Position numbers and translations under genes: made by a program
Notes under the pieces: model-generated
Database searches by the model: none
What the model was told of the DNA's origin: nothing
What the model saw: only the letters and a program-made list of their open reading frames with translations
Assembly (NCBI GenBank): GCA_002411015.1
Contig: DHPY01000104.1
Span: 39,810 to 103,809, forward strand
Length of the DNA stretch: 64,000 bases
Reading direction: 5' to 3'
DNA from: Armatimonadetes bacterium UBA5352
Lineage (GTDB): Bacteria; Armatimonadota; Zipacnadia; Zipacnadales; UBA5352
Shown: positions 16,869 to 26,293 of the stretch, one piece after another
Layout of the letters: each line of letters opens with the position of its first letter
How positions within the stretch are numbered: the first letter of the stretch is position 1

Positions 16869-18743
16869 ATGACGATCGTACTGGTTCTTCCACTCATCGC
16901 GATAGCCGCGGCTACCCATGCTCAGGATGGGGCCTTTGTGGATCACGGCGTGGGCGCCGCGGTGGCCGAAAGCCGCGGCTTCGTTGCTGCGCAGGATGCC
17001 GAGGGCAATCCACTGCTCATCGCACTCAGCCTCGATATGAGCCCGCGCGGCTGGATATTGCTCATCGACCCCAATACCGGCGAGACCGAGCAGTTCTACT
17101 ACCCTGAAGGCGTTCCGAACTCGCCGCCCTACGCATCGCTGATGAGCGATAACGGGCGCTTCTACACCTTCGCGGGGAAGGTCTTCCTCGAGTTCGATCC
17201 TGCGGCGCGCGAGTGGCTCTTCAACGGCATCCCGGCGCCCGGCGAAGCGTGCGTGACCGGTGATGCGGTCATTGACGGCGCCGACGGCCGGATCTTCGCG
17301 GGCACAAACCCTAACTGCCGCCTCGTCAGCTACGACCCGCGCACGCAGGAGATGCGGGACCACGGGCAGCTTGATGACGCCGAGCACTATGTCTCCTACA
17401 TGGCGATGGACGACAGCGGATGGGTCTACGCGGGCATCGGCACGGCGCGGCAGAACGTCGTTGCGTTCAACCCGGAGACGGGCGAGCGTGTGCAGATTCC
17501 ATCGGAGGAGCAGCGCATCCTCGGCACCGGCATTGTTCGCAAGGCGATAGACGGTTTCGTCTACGGGAAGGTCGGCGACACGTGGTGGCGGTTGCATGAG
17601 GGGCGAGCAGAGGTGGTGGCCGCCGATGCGGTTCCGGCCGCGGCCCCGAGTGGCTCGATCGGCTGGGGGCAGCGGGATGCCACGCTCGCTGATGGCACGG
17701 CAGTGCGGCTCGACCTTCCGGGGAAGAAGCTGACGGTGACGCCTCCGGGCGGCGAGGCGCGAGAGGTCGCATTCAGCTACGCGTCCGAAGGAGCCGACAT
17801 CACGTCAATCGCGGCCGGGCCTGACGGCGACATCTACGCATCCAGTGCGCATCCCATGCACCTCGTGCGGTACGGCCCTGATGCGGACGAACTGACCGAC
17901 CTCGGGCCGGTCCCCGCCATCGGTGGTGGGAACATGTGCGCGATGACCGCGGCCGGCGACTACCTCTACGGCGCCTCCTACGCCGCCGGGCAGGTCTGGC
18001 GCTACGCCCCCGCGGCGCCATGGCAACCAGGCGCGCCGGAGGAGGCCAATCCCACCCCGATCGCGCAGTATAAGTCCGACCTCTGCCGGCCCCGGGCCTG
18101 TGTCGCCGATGCCTCGGAGCGCTGGGTCGTCTCAGGCGGCTTCGCCGGCTACGGCCTCTGCGGCGGCGGGCTCGCGATCCATGACCGGGAGACCGGCGAG
18201 ACTGAGCTTCTCAACCACGAGGTGGTCGCGCCGTTCGAGAGCACGATCACGATGCGCTTCCTGCCGGACGGGACGCTGGTGGGAGGAACGAGTATCCTTA
18301 CGCCCGGCGGCGGCCACCCCCAGGCCACCCAGGGTACGCTCTACATCCTCGATCTCAACACGCGCGAGGTTATCTACCGGACGAATCCAGTGGAGGGCGC
18401 CCAGGAGGTCTTCAGCATCGAGGTCGGCCCGGACGGGCTCATCTACGGCCTCGCCAGCGGAGCGCGGTTCTTCGTCTTCGATCCGAAGACGCGCAAGATC
18501 GTGCACGCCGAGGACATGTCGGCCTACGGTGCGATGCCCCGCCAGACGCTGACACTTGGCCCGGACGGCAACATCTACGCGACCTTCACGACATCGATCG
18601 TGCGCATCACGCCCGGCAGCTTCGAGCACGAACTGCTCGCTACGCCGCCTAAGCCAATCGGCGCGGGAGCGGTCATCATGAATGGCCGCCTCTACTACGC
18701 CAGCGGCTCACGTATCTGGAGTTGGGCGCTGCCCGCGGAGTAG
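16869..18743 (+). CDS. exported multi-bladed beta-propeller protein
   Basis: The 624-residue protein has a short signal peptide ending in THAQ (about residue 18). It then has many repeated blades with patterns such as DGRIFAGTN, SGWVYAGIG, DGDIYASS, DGLIYGLA and DGNIYATF, each about 45-60 residues. This is typical of NHL, SMP-30 or PQQ-like propellers. AGGAGG eight bases upstream supports the ATG at 16869; a longer open frame to 16299 runs antisense to the enolase-family gene and is rejected. No catalytic residues can be singled out. A role in binding or processing a secreted substrate is inferred only from fold and export. Confidence 0.75.
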   Translation: MTIVLVLPLIAIAAATHAQDGAFVDHGVGAAVAESRGFVAAQDAEGNPLLIALSLDMSPRGWILLIDPNTGETEQFYYPEGVPNSPPYASLMSDNGRFYTFAGKVFLEFDPAAREWLFNGIPAPGEACVTGDAVIDGADGRIFAGTNPNCRLVSYDPRTQEMRDHGQLDDAEHYVSYMAMDDSGWVYAGIGTARQNVVAFNPETGERVQIPSEEQRILGTGIVRKAIDGFVYGKVGDTWWRLHEGRAEVVAADAVPAAAPSGSIGWGQRDATLADGTAVRLDLPGKKLTVTPPGGEAREVAFSYASEGADITSIAAGPDGDIYASSAHPMHLVRYGPDADELTDLGPVPAIGGGNMCAMTAAGDYLYGASYAAGQVWRYAPAAPWQPGAPEEANPTPIAQYKSDLCRPRACVADASERWVVSGGFAGYGLCGGGLAIHDRETGETELLNHEVVAPFESTITMRFLPDGTLVGGTSILTPGGGHPQATQGTLYILDLNTREVIYRTNPVEGAQEVFSIEVGPDGLIYGLASGARFFVFDPKTRKIVHAEDMSAYGAMPRQTLTLGPDGNIYATFTTSIVRITPGSFEHELLATPPKPIGAGAVIMNGRLYYASGSRIWSWALPAE

Positions 18744-18773
18744 CCGGGCACGCCGACCCATCACGATAGGGAA

Positions 18774-18806
18774 CGCGCCCGCCGCGGGCGGACTGCGGCG
18801 GGCGCG
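18774..18806. terminator. hairpin between convergent genes
   Basis: A perfect 12-bp GC stem (18774-18785 with 18795-18806) and a 9-base loop, between the propeller gene and the convergent VOC gene. No T-run follows on either strand. Confidence 0.65.
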
Positions 18807-18812
18807 CGATCC

Positions 18813-19190
18813 TCACTGGCTCTGCTGCTGCTCCATCCACTTCGGATTGAGCTCCCAGAGCCCCACCAAGTTGCCATCGGGATCGGCGATCAGTGCCGCC
18901 CACCCCATCTCGCCAACCGCGCTCTTCTCCGAGATGACCTTCGCGCCAAGAGCCCGGGCCTTCTGAAGGTAATCGTCAATGCTCGGCACGTCGAAGTAGA
19001 TGGTCTGCATCTGCTCAGGGCGCTCGCGCTTCGCTATCCCACCGCCGGGCGTGGAGCCGGTTGTGACGCTCCAGTACTCCATGCCTCCCTCGAACTCCCC
19101 GATGGTCCAGTCGAAGAGCTTGCGGTAGAACTCCGCGAGCGCTTCAGGGTTGTCGGCGACGAACTCGAAGTGAACCAGGGGACTGCCCAT
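18813..19190 (-). CDS. VOC-superfamily (glyoxalase-like) protein
   Basis: The 125-residue protein has the two beta-alpha-beta-beta-beta modules of the vicinal-oxygen-chelate fold. VHFEFVADNPEALAEFYRKLFDW at the front and ALIADPDGNLVGLWEL at the end are very characteristic, including the metal-ligand positions His9 and Glu near the C-terminus. AGGAG nine bases upstream selects ATG 19190 over an ATG twelve codons earlier. Members include glyoxalases, dioxygenases and resistance proteins; this one is a stand-alone gene and its substrate is unknown. Confidence 0.85.
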   Translation of the reverse strand: MGSPLVHFEFVADNPEALAEFYRKLFDWTIGEFEGGMEYWSVTTGSTPGGGIAKRERPEQMQTIYFDVPSIDDYLQKARALGAKVISEKSAVGEMGWAALIADPDGNLVGLWELNPKWMEQQQSQ

Positions 19191-19504
19191 GCGCCACCAC
19201 TCCTCTGCGATGCCTGCGTGCTGCATAACCTCGATTCAGGACTTCGGCGGCCGCCACTGTCTTCCTGCACGGTCGCAAGTGGGGGCATCGGCTGGGGCCG
19301 CAAAATGACCCTTGACTTTCAGGATGAGGCGTGAAACACTTCCGTGTAGGCGCGTGTTATATGTACTGACAGCGACGCATCCAGGGCCCGGTTTGCCTGC
19401 ATTCATGATCCTGCACCGTGCGCCGCTGAGCGTTCCGCCCGCTCGCGGCCGCCGGCAAATCCCTGTCTCCTCGTGTGTGAGGCCATAGGCGAGGGGTGAG
19501 ACAG
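19191..19504. other. divergent intergenic region
   Basis: No gene is visible in these 314 bases. TTGACT at 19312-19317 with AACACT 17 bases later (19335-19340) is a weak candidate promoter for the small membrane-protein gene at 19505. Nothing else is recognisable. Confidence 0.3.
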
Positions 19505-19858
19505 ATGCTGCACGCACTGCCGCGCGTCATGACCGGTGTTGAGCTTGGGCTGGCAGCCCTCACGCTCCTCATCGGCGCGAGCTTCGTCGCGCTGGTGAAC
19601 GTGGGGGTCGAAGGAGTGATGCGACCGCCCATCCTGGCATTCATCGCACTGACGACAGTGGTGCTGCTGGCCTGGAACGGGCTCAGTGTCTACAGGCGCT
19701 ACAGGCGCCTGCGCAGCGGTCACTGTGGCAACCAGTTCTGCCACGGACTGCTGACGAGCAGCCCGGACATCCCGGCGCACCTGCTGATCTGCGATCACTG
19801 CCGCCGGGTGTGGCCGAAGCTCGCTGAGCCAGAGCCACAGCCCGCTCCGGCCGGGTGA
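19505..19858 (+). CDS. small membrane protein with cysteine-rich tail
   Basis: The 117-residue product has two predicted membrane helices (about residues 9-32 and 40-60). A basic stretch YRRYRRLR follows, then a tail with CGNQFC and CDHC motifs that could form a zinc ribbon. GAGGGG eight bases upstream favours the ATG at 19505; the GTG at 19496 overlaps that site. I do not recognise the family. A membrane-anchored zinc-ribbon protein is what can be seen. Confidence 0.6.
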   Translation: MLHALPRVMTGVELGLAALTLLIGASFVALVNVGVEGVMRPPILAFIALTTVVLLAWNGLSVYRRYRRLRSGHCGNQFCHGLLTSSPDIPAHLLICDHCRRVWPKLAEPEPQPAPAG

Positions 19859-19882
19859 GCGCTCTCACGAGCAACGCCCTGC

Positions 19883-19909
19883 CCGCGGGATGCGGGGGGC
19901 ATCCCGCGG
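19883..19909. terminator. hairpin between convergent genes
   Basis: A perfect 11-bp stem (19883-19893 with 19899-19909) and a five-G loop, between the small membrane-protein gene and the convergent hydrolase gene. Confidence 0.65.
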
Positions 19910-19933
19910 TTCCAGCACGCGCGGTCGATCTCC

Positions 19934-21007
19934 CTACAGCCACTGCTTCATGAAACGCAGTCCTGTCTCCACCCGGATCTCATGCCCGCCCTCATGCAGG
20001 TCAAGCTCGCAGCGTTCCGCGATCCGAAGGCGCTCGTAATGAGAGCGCGTGCAGGCGAACTCCTCCTGCACCCATGGCCACCAGGCGATGCCATCGGCCT
20101 TCCCCGTCTGCGACATCACCGGCCGCGGACAGATCAGCGAGACGAGGTCTGAGTCGGTGAACTCGCGCAGCCATCCGGGGATGAAGATATGCTCCTCCTG
20201 GGTCGAGAGGAAGCAGGAGTGGCGAGGATCATCCACCACCATCTTCCGCAGCCGGTGGTTGAACCACGCGCAGATGATCCCCGCTTTGATCCGCTGCTCC
20301 ACGGGCATGGTGAAGATCGTGTACGCGCCGCCGAGGCTGATCCCCCACATCCCGAGGCGCTCCGTGTCGAACTCCGGCCGCGTCTGCGCGTAGTCGATCA
20401 GCCGGCTGATCTTCGCGATCTCGAGGCCCCAGAGCGTCTTCCCGAGCATCAGGCAGAGCCGCCCGTAGCGCGCCCGCGGCGGCCCCTGCGTGATGTTCAT
20501 CGGGGAGATCACCGCGAAGCCGGCCTCCAGCGCGCGCTGTGCGTAGCCGCGGTAGATGCCGGAGCCATCGTCGAAGCCGAAGGTCTTCTCCGGCGATGAG
20601 CCGATCCCGTGCTGGCAGATGATCGTCGGGTATGGCGGCTCACCGATCTTCGGCACTGCGAACACGCCCCTGCCGCGCAGGTTGCCGTAGAGGCGCAGCG
20701 TGACCCACTCGGCGCGGAAGCGCTCGTTTTCGGCGAAAGGCTCCACCAGCGGCTCCATCTCCGCCGCCGGGGGCCCGAAGTCGCCCACCGCCTCCAGCCA
20801 GCGCTGGCGGTTCGGCTCGACGGACGCGAGGTAGGCCTCCTCGGAGGAGTAGTCGCGTGCCCAGTACTGCGCCTGGCGCTCGTCGTAGTTGAGACTGAGC
20901 GCGCGCAGGAAGTCTTCAGTCTCGTGGCGCAGCAGGTTCTGGCGGTCGGTGATCCCGCGCTGGATGAGGCCAGGCGGCGCGTCGAAGGCGTTGTCGAAGA
21001 AGGTCAT
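19934..21007 (-). CDS. alpha/beta-hydrolase, acetylxylan-esterase-like
   Basis: The 357-residue protein has the oxyanion HG segment (IICQHGIGSS), nucleophile elbow GISLGGAY and a late catalytic histidine in HEGGHEI. The block RLIDYAQTRPEFDTERLGM just before the nucleophile is typical of dienelactone-hydrolase/acetylxylan-esterase-like enzymes. GGGAG nine bases upstream selects ATG 21007; a longer reading to 21094 would run into the terminator of the upstream gene. No signal peptide is visible. It is a distant paralogue of the protein at 38309. An esterase acting on acylated sugars is plausible but not shown. Confidence 0.8.
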   Translation of the reverse strand: MTFFDNAFDAPPGLIQRGITDRQNLLRHETEDFLRALSLNYDERQAQYWARDYSSEEAYLASVEPNRQRWLEAVGDFGPPAAEMEPLVEPFAENERFRAEWVTLRLYGNLRGRGVFAVPKIGEPPYPTIICQHGIGSSPEKTFGFDDGSGIYRGYAQRALEAGFAVISPMNITQGPPRARYGRLCLMLGKTLWGLEIAKISRLIDYAQTRPEFDTERLGMWGISLGGAYTIFTMPVEQRIKAGIICAWFNHRLRKMVVDDPRHSCFLSTQEEHIFIPGWLREFTDSDLVSLICPRPVMSQTGKADGIAWWPWVQEEFACTRSHYERLRIAERCELDLHEGGHEIRVETGLRFMKQWL

Positions 21008-21100
21008 CCGCAATCTCTCCCTCATGAGCCCGTTCTGTGGCGGGAGCAGATTCACCAGGTGGCGCCATATGACCTGCGCGGGAAGCAGGTCCAAATGGAA

Positions 21101-21128
21101 GGCGCCGCGGGACTAACTCGGCGGCGCC
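21101..21128 (-). terminator. terminator of the PEP-CTERM gene
   Basis: GGCGCCGC at 21101-21108 pairs with GCGGCGCC at 21121-21128. Read on the minus strand it is followed by a short T-rich stretch, consistent with termination of the gene that ends at 21162. Confidence 0.6.
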
Positions 21129-21161
21129 TGGAGGAGCCAGTCAACGTCCAGCCTGCGCGTC

Positions 21162-21944
21162 TTAGGTGCGTCGCCGCCTCACTGCCATGACAACCGGAGC
21201 GCCCGCAAGCAGCAGCAGCGCGCTGACCGGCTCGGGCGTGCACTCGGTGGCCGTGTGCCAGTCGTCCAGCAGGAAGCTGGATCCCTGCCCCATCACGAGA
21301 TCGATGGTCAGATCCTCGGCAACTGCATTCGGACTTGCCTCGGTCCACAGGTTCCACGCATCCCATTGCTCAAGGAGCAGCTCTCCCGGAAACTGCGAAT
21401 GTGCGTTGGGGAGCGCCACGCCGAATGTGGCTGTGGCGGTGCCTCCACCGAACCACGCATCATACTCCTGCCAGATCCGCTTGTAGTCCCGGGCATCAGG
21501 CAGGTTGTCCAGGTGCCAGGTCATGCGCCATGACGTGGGTTCGGATGCCCGGTAGACTCCGTAGACTCCGGTCCTGCCGCTGCCGAAGGGGTCTGCGGCA
21601 TACCACGACGGTCCAACTCCGGTGATCACCTCGACGTCAAACCAGTCGGAGTCATAGAGTGTCAGATCGTACGTGCCCTCGAGATCGTAGTTGACGACAT
21701 GCAGACCGTTGTTCCCATTGACGACGCCATTGCCGGGGTAGAGCTCCAGCGCATCCGGATTGTTCGCGTCCGCGCCCCATACCGCGGGGTCACTGCCGAA
21801 GTCGATCAGCGCATTGCGCTGATAGGGGAAGGCTGTGTCCCATGGAAGACCGCTCGCCTCAGGCGGGTTTTCGAATGGCTCCGCCCATGCGAAGGCGCAA
21901 CTCACCACCATGATGACTACGACGACACACCAACTCTTGCCCAT
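21162..21944 (-). CDS. PEP-CTERM sorting-domain protein
   Basis: The 260-residue protein has an N-terminal signal peptide (about 21 residues) and a classic PEP-CTERM tail at 236-260: Thr-Pro-Glu-Pro, a hydrophobic helix, then four arginines and a threonine. Such tails are recognised by exosortase in Gram-negative-type bacteria, often for exopolysaccharide-associated surface proteins. The middle region is rich in Trp, Asp and Gly (for example YDLTLYDSDWFDVEVI), has no recognised enzyme motif and may be a lectin-like sandwich. GGAGGAGGGAG lies in front of the ATG. No exosortase is in the window, so it must be encoded elsewhere if the signal is used. Confidence 0.88.
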   Translation of the reverse strand: MGKSWCVVVVIMVVSCAFAWAEPFENPPEASGLPWDTAFPYQRNALIDFGSDPAVWGADANNPDALELYPGNGVVNGNNGLHVVNYDLEGTYDLTLYDSDWFDVEVITGVGPSWYAADPFGSGRTGVYGVYRASEPTSWRMTWHLDNLPDARDYKRIWQEYDAWFGGGTATATFGVALPNAHSQFPGELLLEQWDAWNLWTEASPNAVAEDLTIDLVMGQGSSFLLDDWHTATECTPEPVSALLLLAGAPVVMAVRRRRT

Positions 21945-22204
21945 CTACCTCTCCCTCCTCCAGTTCGCGTAACGCACGCACAGAGACTGAGCTCGGCTCG
22001 ATCGCGCCTGCTCAGGTGACCATGAGGAATTAAGCGCGGTCGCCCCGCACGAAGTCAACCAGCAGCGGGGCCTGAGAGCATTCTGTGAGCTTCATAAACT
22101 CGTGCATGGTGTATGTACAGGGGTTTTCGCGGATGCGCTGGAGGGGGGTTATCTTACCGCGGCGAACCTCCACGGGCAGCGACAACTGCCAGGAGGTCAA
22201 TCCA

Positions 22205-24832
22205 ATGCGTTCCATCCTCATGATCCTGATTGCCGCGACCACCTCGGCCGCCCTGTACGCACAGGACCGCCCGGTGCTGATGGTGAACGATGCGGAGGAT
22301 GCATCGTTGTGGCGAGGCGGGGAGGCCTCCACCGCACACGTGTCCGAGGGGCAGCGGTCTATCCGCTGGCAGCTCGCAGACCAGGGCAATGAACTGCGCC
22401 TGGAGGCCATCCCGCACGACTGGTCGGGCTACAACGCGCTCTCGTTCGACCTGTACTCGGAGAAGGCCACGGATTCGCGGTTGTGGCTGCTCCTTCCGTC
22501 CGAGAACCCGGACACCGAGGGGCCAGACTACTTCAGCGTCAGCCTGCGCCTCGACTTCGAGGGCTGGCGGCACTTCATCTTCTCGTTCGATGAGATTGGC
22601 ATGGCCCGCACCCCGCTCGGCTGGCAGGCGATCGAGTCATTGCGGCTGCACTCGGCCTGGGCGCCCGACACAGTCGTTGATCCAGAGGCGGTGGTCTTCG
22701 TGGACAACATCAAGCTGGAGCAATATGACTCAACCGGTCCGCGCATGACTGACCGCGAGTTCCTCGACGCTCTCGACCTCGAGCGGTCGGAGCTTGCCGC
22801 GATTCGCGAGGCTGTCGAGGCGGGCGATCCTGAGGCAGCGAAGTTGGCGTGGGCCGCGCATCTGCGCGCGCGCCACGAGCCTCGCTGGAAGGAGATGTGG
22901 TTCGAGCGCCCCGAGCCTGTCCCCGCTACGCCTGCGGTTATCGGGCAGGCGGATCTCGCGATGCAGCACATCTTTCGCTGGCAGAGCGATGAGTTCTTCC
23001 TCGGCGAGGACATAGACTGGTCGCAGAACCAGATGACAGAGGGCGAGAGCGCCACGATTGAGTGGAACGCGAACCTCAACCGCCACGGGCTGTTCAACAT
23101 CCTCTCGCAAGCCTACTGGCGCACAGGCGATGAGAAGTACGCGCAGAAGCTAGTGGAGATGTGGCTCGCCTGGATCGAGGACGCGCCGGTGCTGCTGAAC
23201 GCCTCCGGGAACTCACCATATCATTGGGCGTGGGAGACGCTCAACACCGCCGTCCGCACCAGCGGTTCCTGGCCGCGGTCGCTCTTCAGGACGATCGACT
23301 CGCCGGCGTGGACTGATGAGGCGCTGGTCACGGTCACGAAGTCCTTCGCCGAGCACGCCCGGCACCTCATGAAGCACCCGAGCCATGGCAACTGGCTGAC
23401 CGCCGAATCGACCGGCCTCTACTACACCGGGGTGCTCTTCCCCGAGTTCGCCGAAGCCTCAACGTGGCGCGAGACCGCCCTCAGCCGCCTCTATGAGCAG
23501 ATGGAGCGCGAGGTCTACCCGGACGGCCTGGAGTATGAGCTTGCACTCGGCTACGGCCTATGGGTGCTGCGCAACTATGCTGACGTGATGGACTTTGCGC
23601 TGCTCAACGACCAGCGTGATGAGCTTCCCGCAGATTGGCTCGACCGCATCGAGAGCATGTACGACTACGTCCTCTACGCCTCGATGCCGAACGGCCTCGT
23701 ACCGGGGCTCAACGACTCCGGTAACGCGGACCGCCAGGCGTACATGGAGGCGGCTGCGCGCTTCTTCTCCGACCGCGCCGACTTCGCGTGGGCAGCATCA
23801 GGCGGCGCTCAGGGCGAGCCTCCCGATGACGCCTCGCGCGCGTTCGACTACTCCGGGCACTACGTTATGCGCACCGGCTGGGAGCCGGATGACCTGTATC
23901 TGTTGATGGACGCCGGCCCGTTCGGCTCCGGCCATCAACATGAGGACAAGCTTACCCTGGTCCTCTACGCCCTCGGGCGGATGCACCTCGTGGACGCGGG
24001 AAACTACATGTACGACAAGAGCCGCTGGCGCCGCTATGTGCTCTCCACGCGCGGGCACAACACGGTACGCGTGGATGACCTCGACCAGCACAGGCGCGGC
24101 CTGCGAGAGACCTACATACTCGATTTCCCGTTCCAGCCCCTGAATAATGCCTGGGCGAGCGGTGAGGACTTCGACTTCGCCCGCGGTGTCTATGACCTCG
24201 GCTACGGTGATGAGAACCAGGTGCGCGTGCGGCATGAGCGCAGTGTGCTGTTCGTCAAGCCGCAGTACTGGCTCGTCGTGGACCGCATGACGCCGGAGGA
24301 TGCGGCGGAGCATTCCTACGAGTCGCTCTTCCACCTGGACGCGGATGACGCGACCGTTGCCAATGACCTCTCGGTCACATCGGTGACCGGCGAGGGCCAG
24401 AGCCGCCTACGGATCCTGCCGATGCTCTCGACGGACCTGCGTGCTGAGGTCGTCAAGGGTCGCGAGGAGGAGCCGGTGCAGGGCTGGTCTTACGCGATGA
24501 TCGGCCGTAGAGGCGCGATCCCAGTGGCCGGCTACTCAGTGAGCGGCACGGGGGAGCAGACGATGGTCTACGTGCTGGAGCCGATTGCGGCCGACGGCGA
24601 GAGCGCACTGCTCAGCGTAGAGCCACTGGATTCAGCCGAGGGCGTCATCGCCGGGCAGATCACGCTGCGTGATGGCTCCAGGCACCTCTTCGGGCTCCAG
24701 AGCGGGCAGGGCGAGGTCGCATTCGGCGGCTTCGCCAGCGATGCCGAGGTGGCGTTCGTGGAGGTGTTGGCTGACGGTCGCACCGGCCGGAGTTTCCTCT
24801 TCGGCGGCGAGGAGCTTCGCCAGGCGCCCTGA
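22205..24832 (+). CDS. exported heparinase II/III-like polysaccharide lyase
   Basis: The 875-residue protein has a signal peptide ending in YAQD (about residue 19). A beta-sandwich of roughly 170 residues resembling a carbohydrate-binding module follows, then an alpha/alpha-toroid region (about 200-540), then the heparinase II/III C-terminal domain. The hallmark stretch around residues 570-630 is present: GSGHQHEDKLTLVLYALG, then VDAGNYMY, then RWRRYVLSTRGHNTVRVDD. Lyases of this class cleave uronic-acid-containing polysaccharides (heparin/heparan, alginate and others). AGGAGGT eight bases upstream fixes ATG 22205. A sulfatase lies further along, which fits a sulfated-glycan diet. Substrate not determined. 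Confidence 0.85.
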   Translation: MRSILMILIAATTSAALYAQDRPVLMVNDAEDASLWRGGEASTAHVSEGQRSIRWQLADQGNELRLEAIPHDWSGYNALSFDLYSEKATDSRLWLLLPSENPDTEGPDYFSVSLRLDFEGWRHFIFSFDEIGMARTPLGWQAIESLRLHSAWAPDTVVDPEAVVFVDNIKLEQYDSTGPRMTDREFLDALDLERSELAAIREAVEAGDPEAAKLAWAAHLRARHEPRWKEMWFERPEPVPATPAVIGQADLAMQHIFRWQSDEFFLGEDIDWSQNQMTEGESATIEWNANLNRHGLFNILSQAYWRTGDEKYAQKLVEMWLAWIEDAPVLLNASGNSPYHWAWETLNTAVRTSGSWPRSLFRTIDSPAWTDEALVTVTKSFAEHARHLMKHPSHGNWLTAESTGLYYTGVLFPEFAEASTWRETALSRLYEQMEREVYPDGLEYELALGYGLWVLRNYADVMDFALLNDQRDELPADWLDRIESMYDYVLYASMPNGLVPGLNDSGNADRQAYMEAAARFFSDRADFAWAASGGAQGEPPDDASRAFDYSGHYVMRTGWEPDDLYLLMDAGPFGSGHQHEDKLTLVLYALGRMHLVDAGNYMYDKSRWRRYVLSTRGHNTVRVDDLDQHRRGLRETYILDFPFQPLNNAWASGEDFDFARGVYDLGYGDENQVRVRHERSVLFVKPQYWLVVDRMTPEDAAEHSYESLFHLDADDATVANDLSVTSVTGEGQSRLRILPMLSTDLRAEVVKGREEEPVQGWSYAMIGRRGAIPVAGYSVSGTGEQTMVYVLEPIAADGESALLSVEPLDSAEGVIAGQITLRDGSRHLFGLQSGQGEVAFGGFASDAEVAFVEVLADGRTGRSFLFGGEELRQAP

Positions 24833-24900
24833 GGTCGGAGGAGCATCATCCCACCGCGCCGAAGGGGGAAGTCAGCGCGGGCACACCACCGCAGGCGAAG

Positions 24901-26157
24901 GTGACACCTTTGGATTACGCCGACGTTGCCGAACTCTTCAAGCTCTTCGCGATCTCCCTCGTACTCGGCGCCTTCATCGGGCTCGAGCGCGAGAAGAAGG
25001 AGAAGCGGCCCCTCGGCATCCGCAGCTTCGCGTTCATCTCGCTGACCGGCACGCTGTCCGCCTACGTAGCGCAGGAGACCGGAATGCCGTGGGTGCTGCC
25101 CGCGGCGTTCCTGGTCATCGGCGCGCTCATTATCGTCGGGCACATCGGCTACCTCTCGCAGGGCCGGCTGGGCCTCACGACTGAGCTGGCGGCAGTCCTC
25201 ACCTTCGGTATTGGTGTGCTCGTGCAGGTCGGCCCGATGGAGCTTGCGGTAGCGCTCGGCGTGGTCTCGGCAGCGTTCCTGCACTTCAAGCCCGAGCTGC
25301 ATGCTCTCGCCGACAGGACCGGCGGCAAGCACATGTACGCGATCCTGCAGTTCGGCATGGTCGCGTTCGTGGTGCTGCCGGTCCTGCCGAACCGCTCCTA
25401 CGGCCCGTTCGAGGTCCTTAACCCCTACAACATCTGGCTGATGGTCGTCTTCGTCTCGGCGATCAATCTTGTGGGCTATGCGTCCTACAAACTGATCGGC
25501 TCGCAGCGGGGCGGTGCGGTAGCGGGACTTGTCGGCGGAATGGTCTCGAGCACCGCGACCACCTATAGCTTCTCTCAACGCACCCATCTCGCGCCCGCTC
25601 TCAACTACGCCGCCACCCTCGCGATCATTCTCGCGACGGCCGTCACCATCCCACGCATGGCCATCGAGATCGGCGCGGTCAACCAGCAATTCCTGGCCTC
25701 CATCTGGCCGTCACTGCTGATCGTGTTTGTGGCTTCATTGATCCCCGTGGCTGTGCTGTGGTTCCGGCGCACGGACGACTCCAACACGGAGGCGCCGGAG
25801 ATCGATAACCCGGTCCAGCTTGGCGCGGCGCTGATTTTCGGCCTGCTCTACGGCATCATCACCCTCGCCATGGCGGCCGGCGAGTACTACTACGGAGATG
25901 CCGGCACGTACCTGGTAAGCGCGATATCGGGCCTCGGGAATGTAGACGCCATCACCCTCAGCAGCTCGCGCCTCGTGGGTCAGGGCCGGCTTCCGGTCGA
26001 GACCGCCCGGAACGTCATCGTCATCGCCTACATGTCGAACCTCGTCATGAAGGCCGCACTCGCCACCTTTGTCGGAAGCAAGCGCCTGGGCAGAACCGTC
26101 GCGGCCTGCTTCGCCGCAGCCTTTGCCGCAGCGGCGGCTGTCATGCTGCTCATGTAG
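24901..26157 (+). CDS. MgtC/SapB-family membrane protein with DUF4010
   Basis: The 418-residue integral membrane protein begins with an MgtC-like N-terminus (LVLGAFIGLEREKK, then RSFAFISLTGTLSAYV). A DUF4010-type C-terminal half follows, with GGMVSSTATTYSFSQR near residue 215 and VSAISGLGNVDAITLSSSRL near 340. About eleven hydrophobic helices are apparent. MgtC-type proteins influence magnesium stress and membrane energetics; the DUF4010 fusion is common but its role is not established. The GTG start at 24901 has only a weak upstream purine stretch. Confidence 0.8.
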   Translation: MTPLDYADVAELFKLFAISLVLGAFIGLEREKKEKRPLGIRSFAFISLTGTLSAYVAQETGMPWVLPAAFLVIGALIIVGHIGYLSQGRLGLTTELAAVLTFGIGVLVQVGPMELAVALGVVSAAFLHFKPELHALADRTGGKHMYAILQFGMVAFVVLPVLPNRSYGPFEVLNPYNIWLMVVFVSAINLVGYASYKLIGSQRGGAVAGLVGGMVSSTATTYSFSQRTHLAPALNYAATLAIILATAVTIPRMAIEIGAVNQQFLASIWPSLLIVFVASLIPVAVLWFRRTDDSNTEAPEIDNPVQLGAALIFGLLYGIITLAMAAGEYYYGDAGTYLVSAISGLGNVDAITLSSSRLVGQGRLPVETARNVIVIAYMSNLVMKAALATFVGSKRLGRTVAACFAAAFAAAAAVMLLM

Positions 26158-26293
26158 TGCGCACGTCCGATCCCCGACACAATCTCACCCACGGCCTTTT
26201 CTTGTTATTCGTGTTGCGATATCATCGTTATCGTGGCGAGATCGATCCATGAATGGTGTACATCACCTGTGGAGAAGGCGGAGGTGCGTGAAG

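Noticed and set aside
22034..22110. Minus-strand frame ending in FMKLTECSQAPLLVDFVRGD
   Set aside because: It looks protein-like but has no ribosome binding site, no recognisable family and lies in the leader of the heparinase-like gene.
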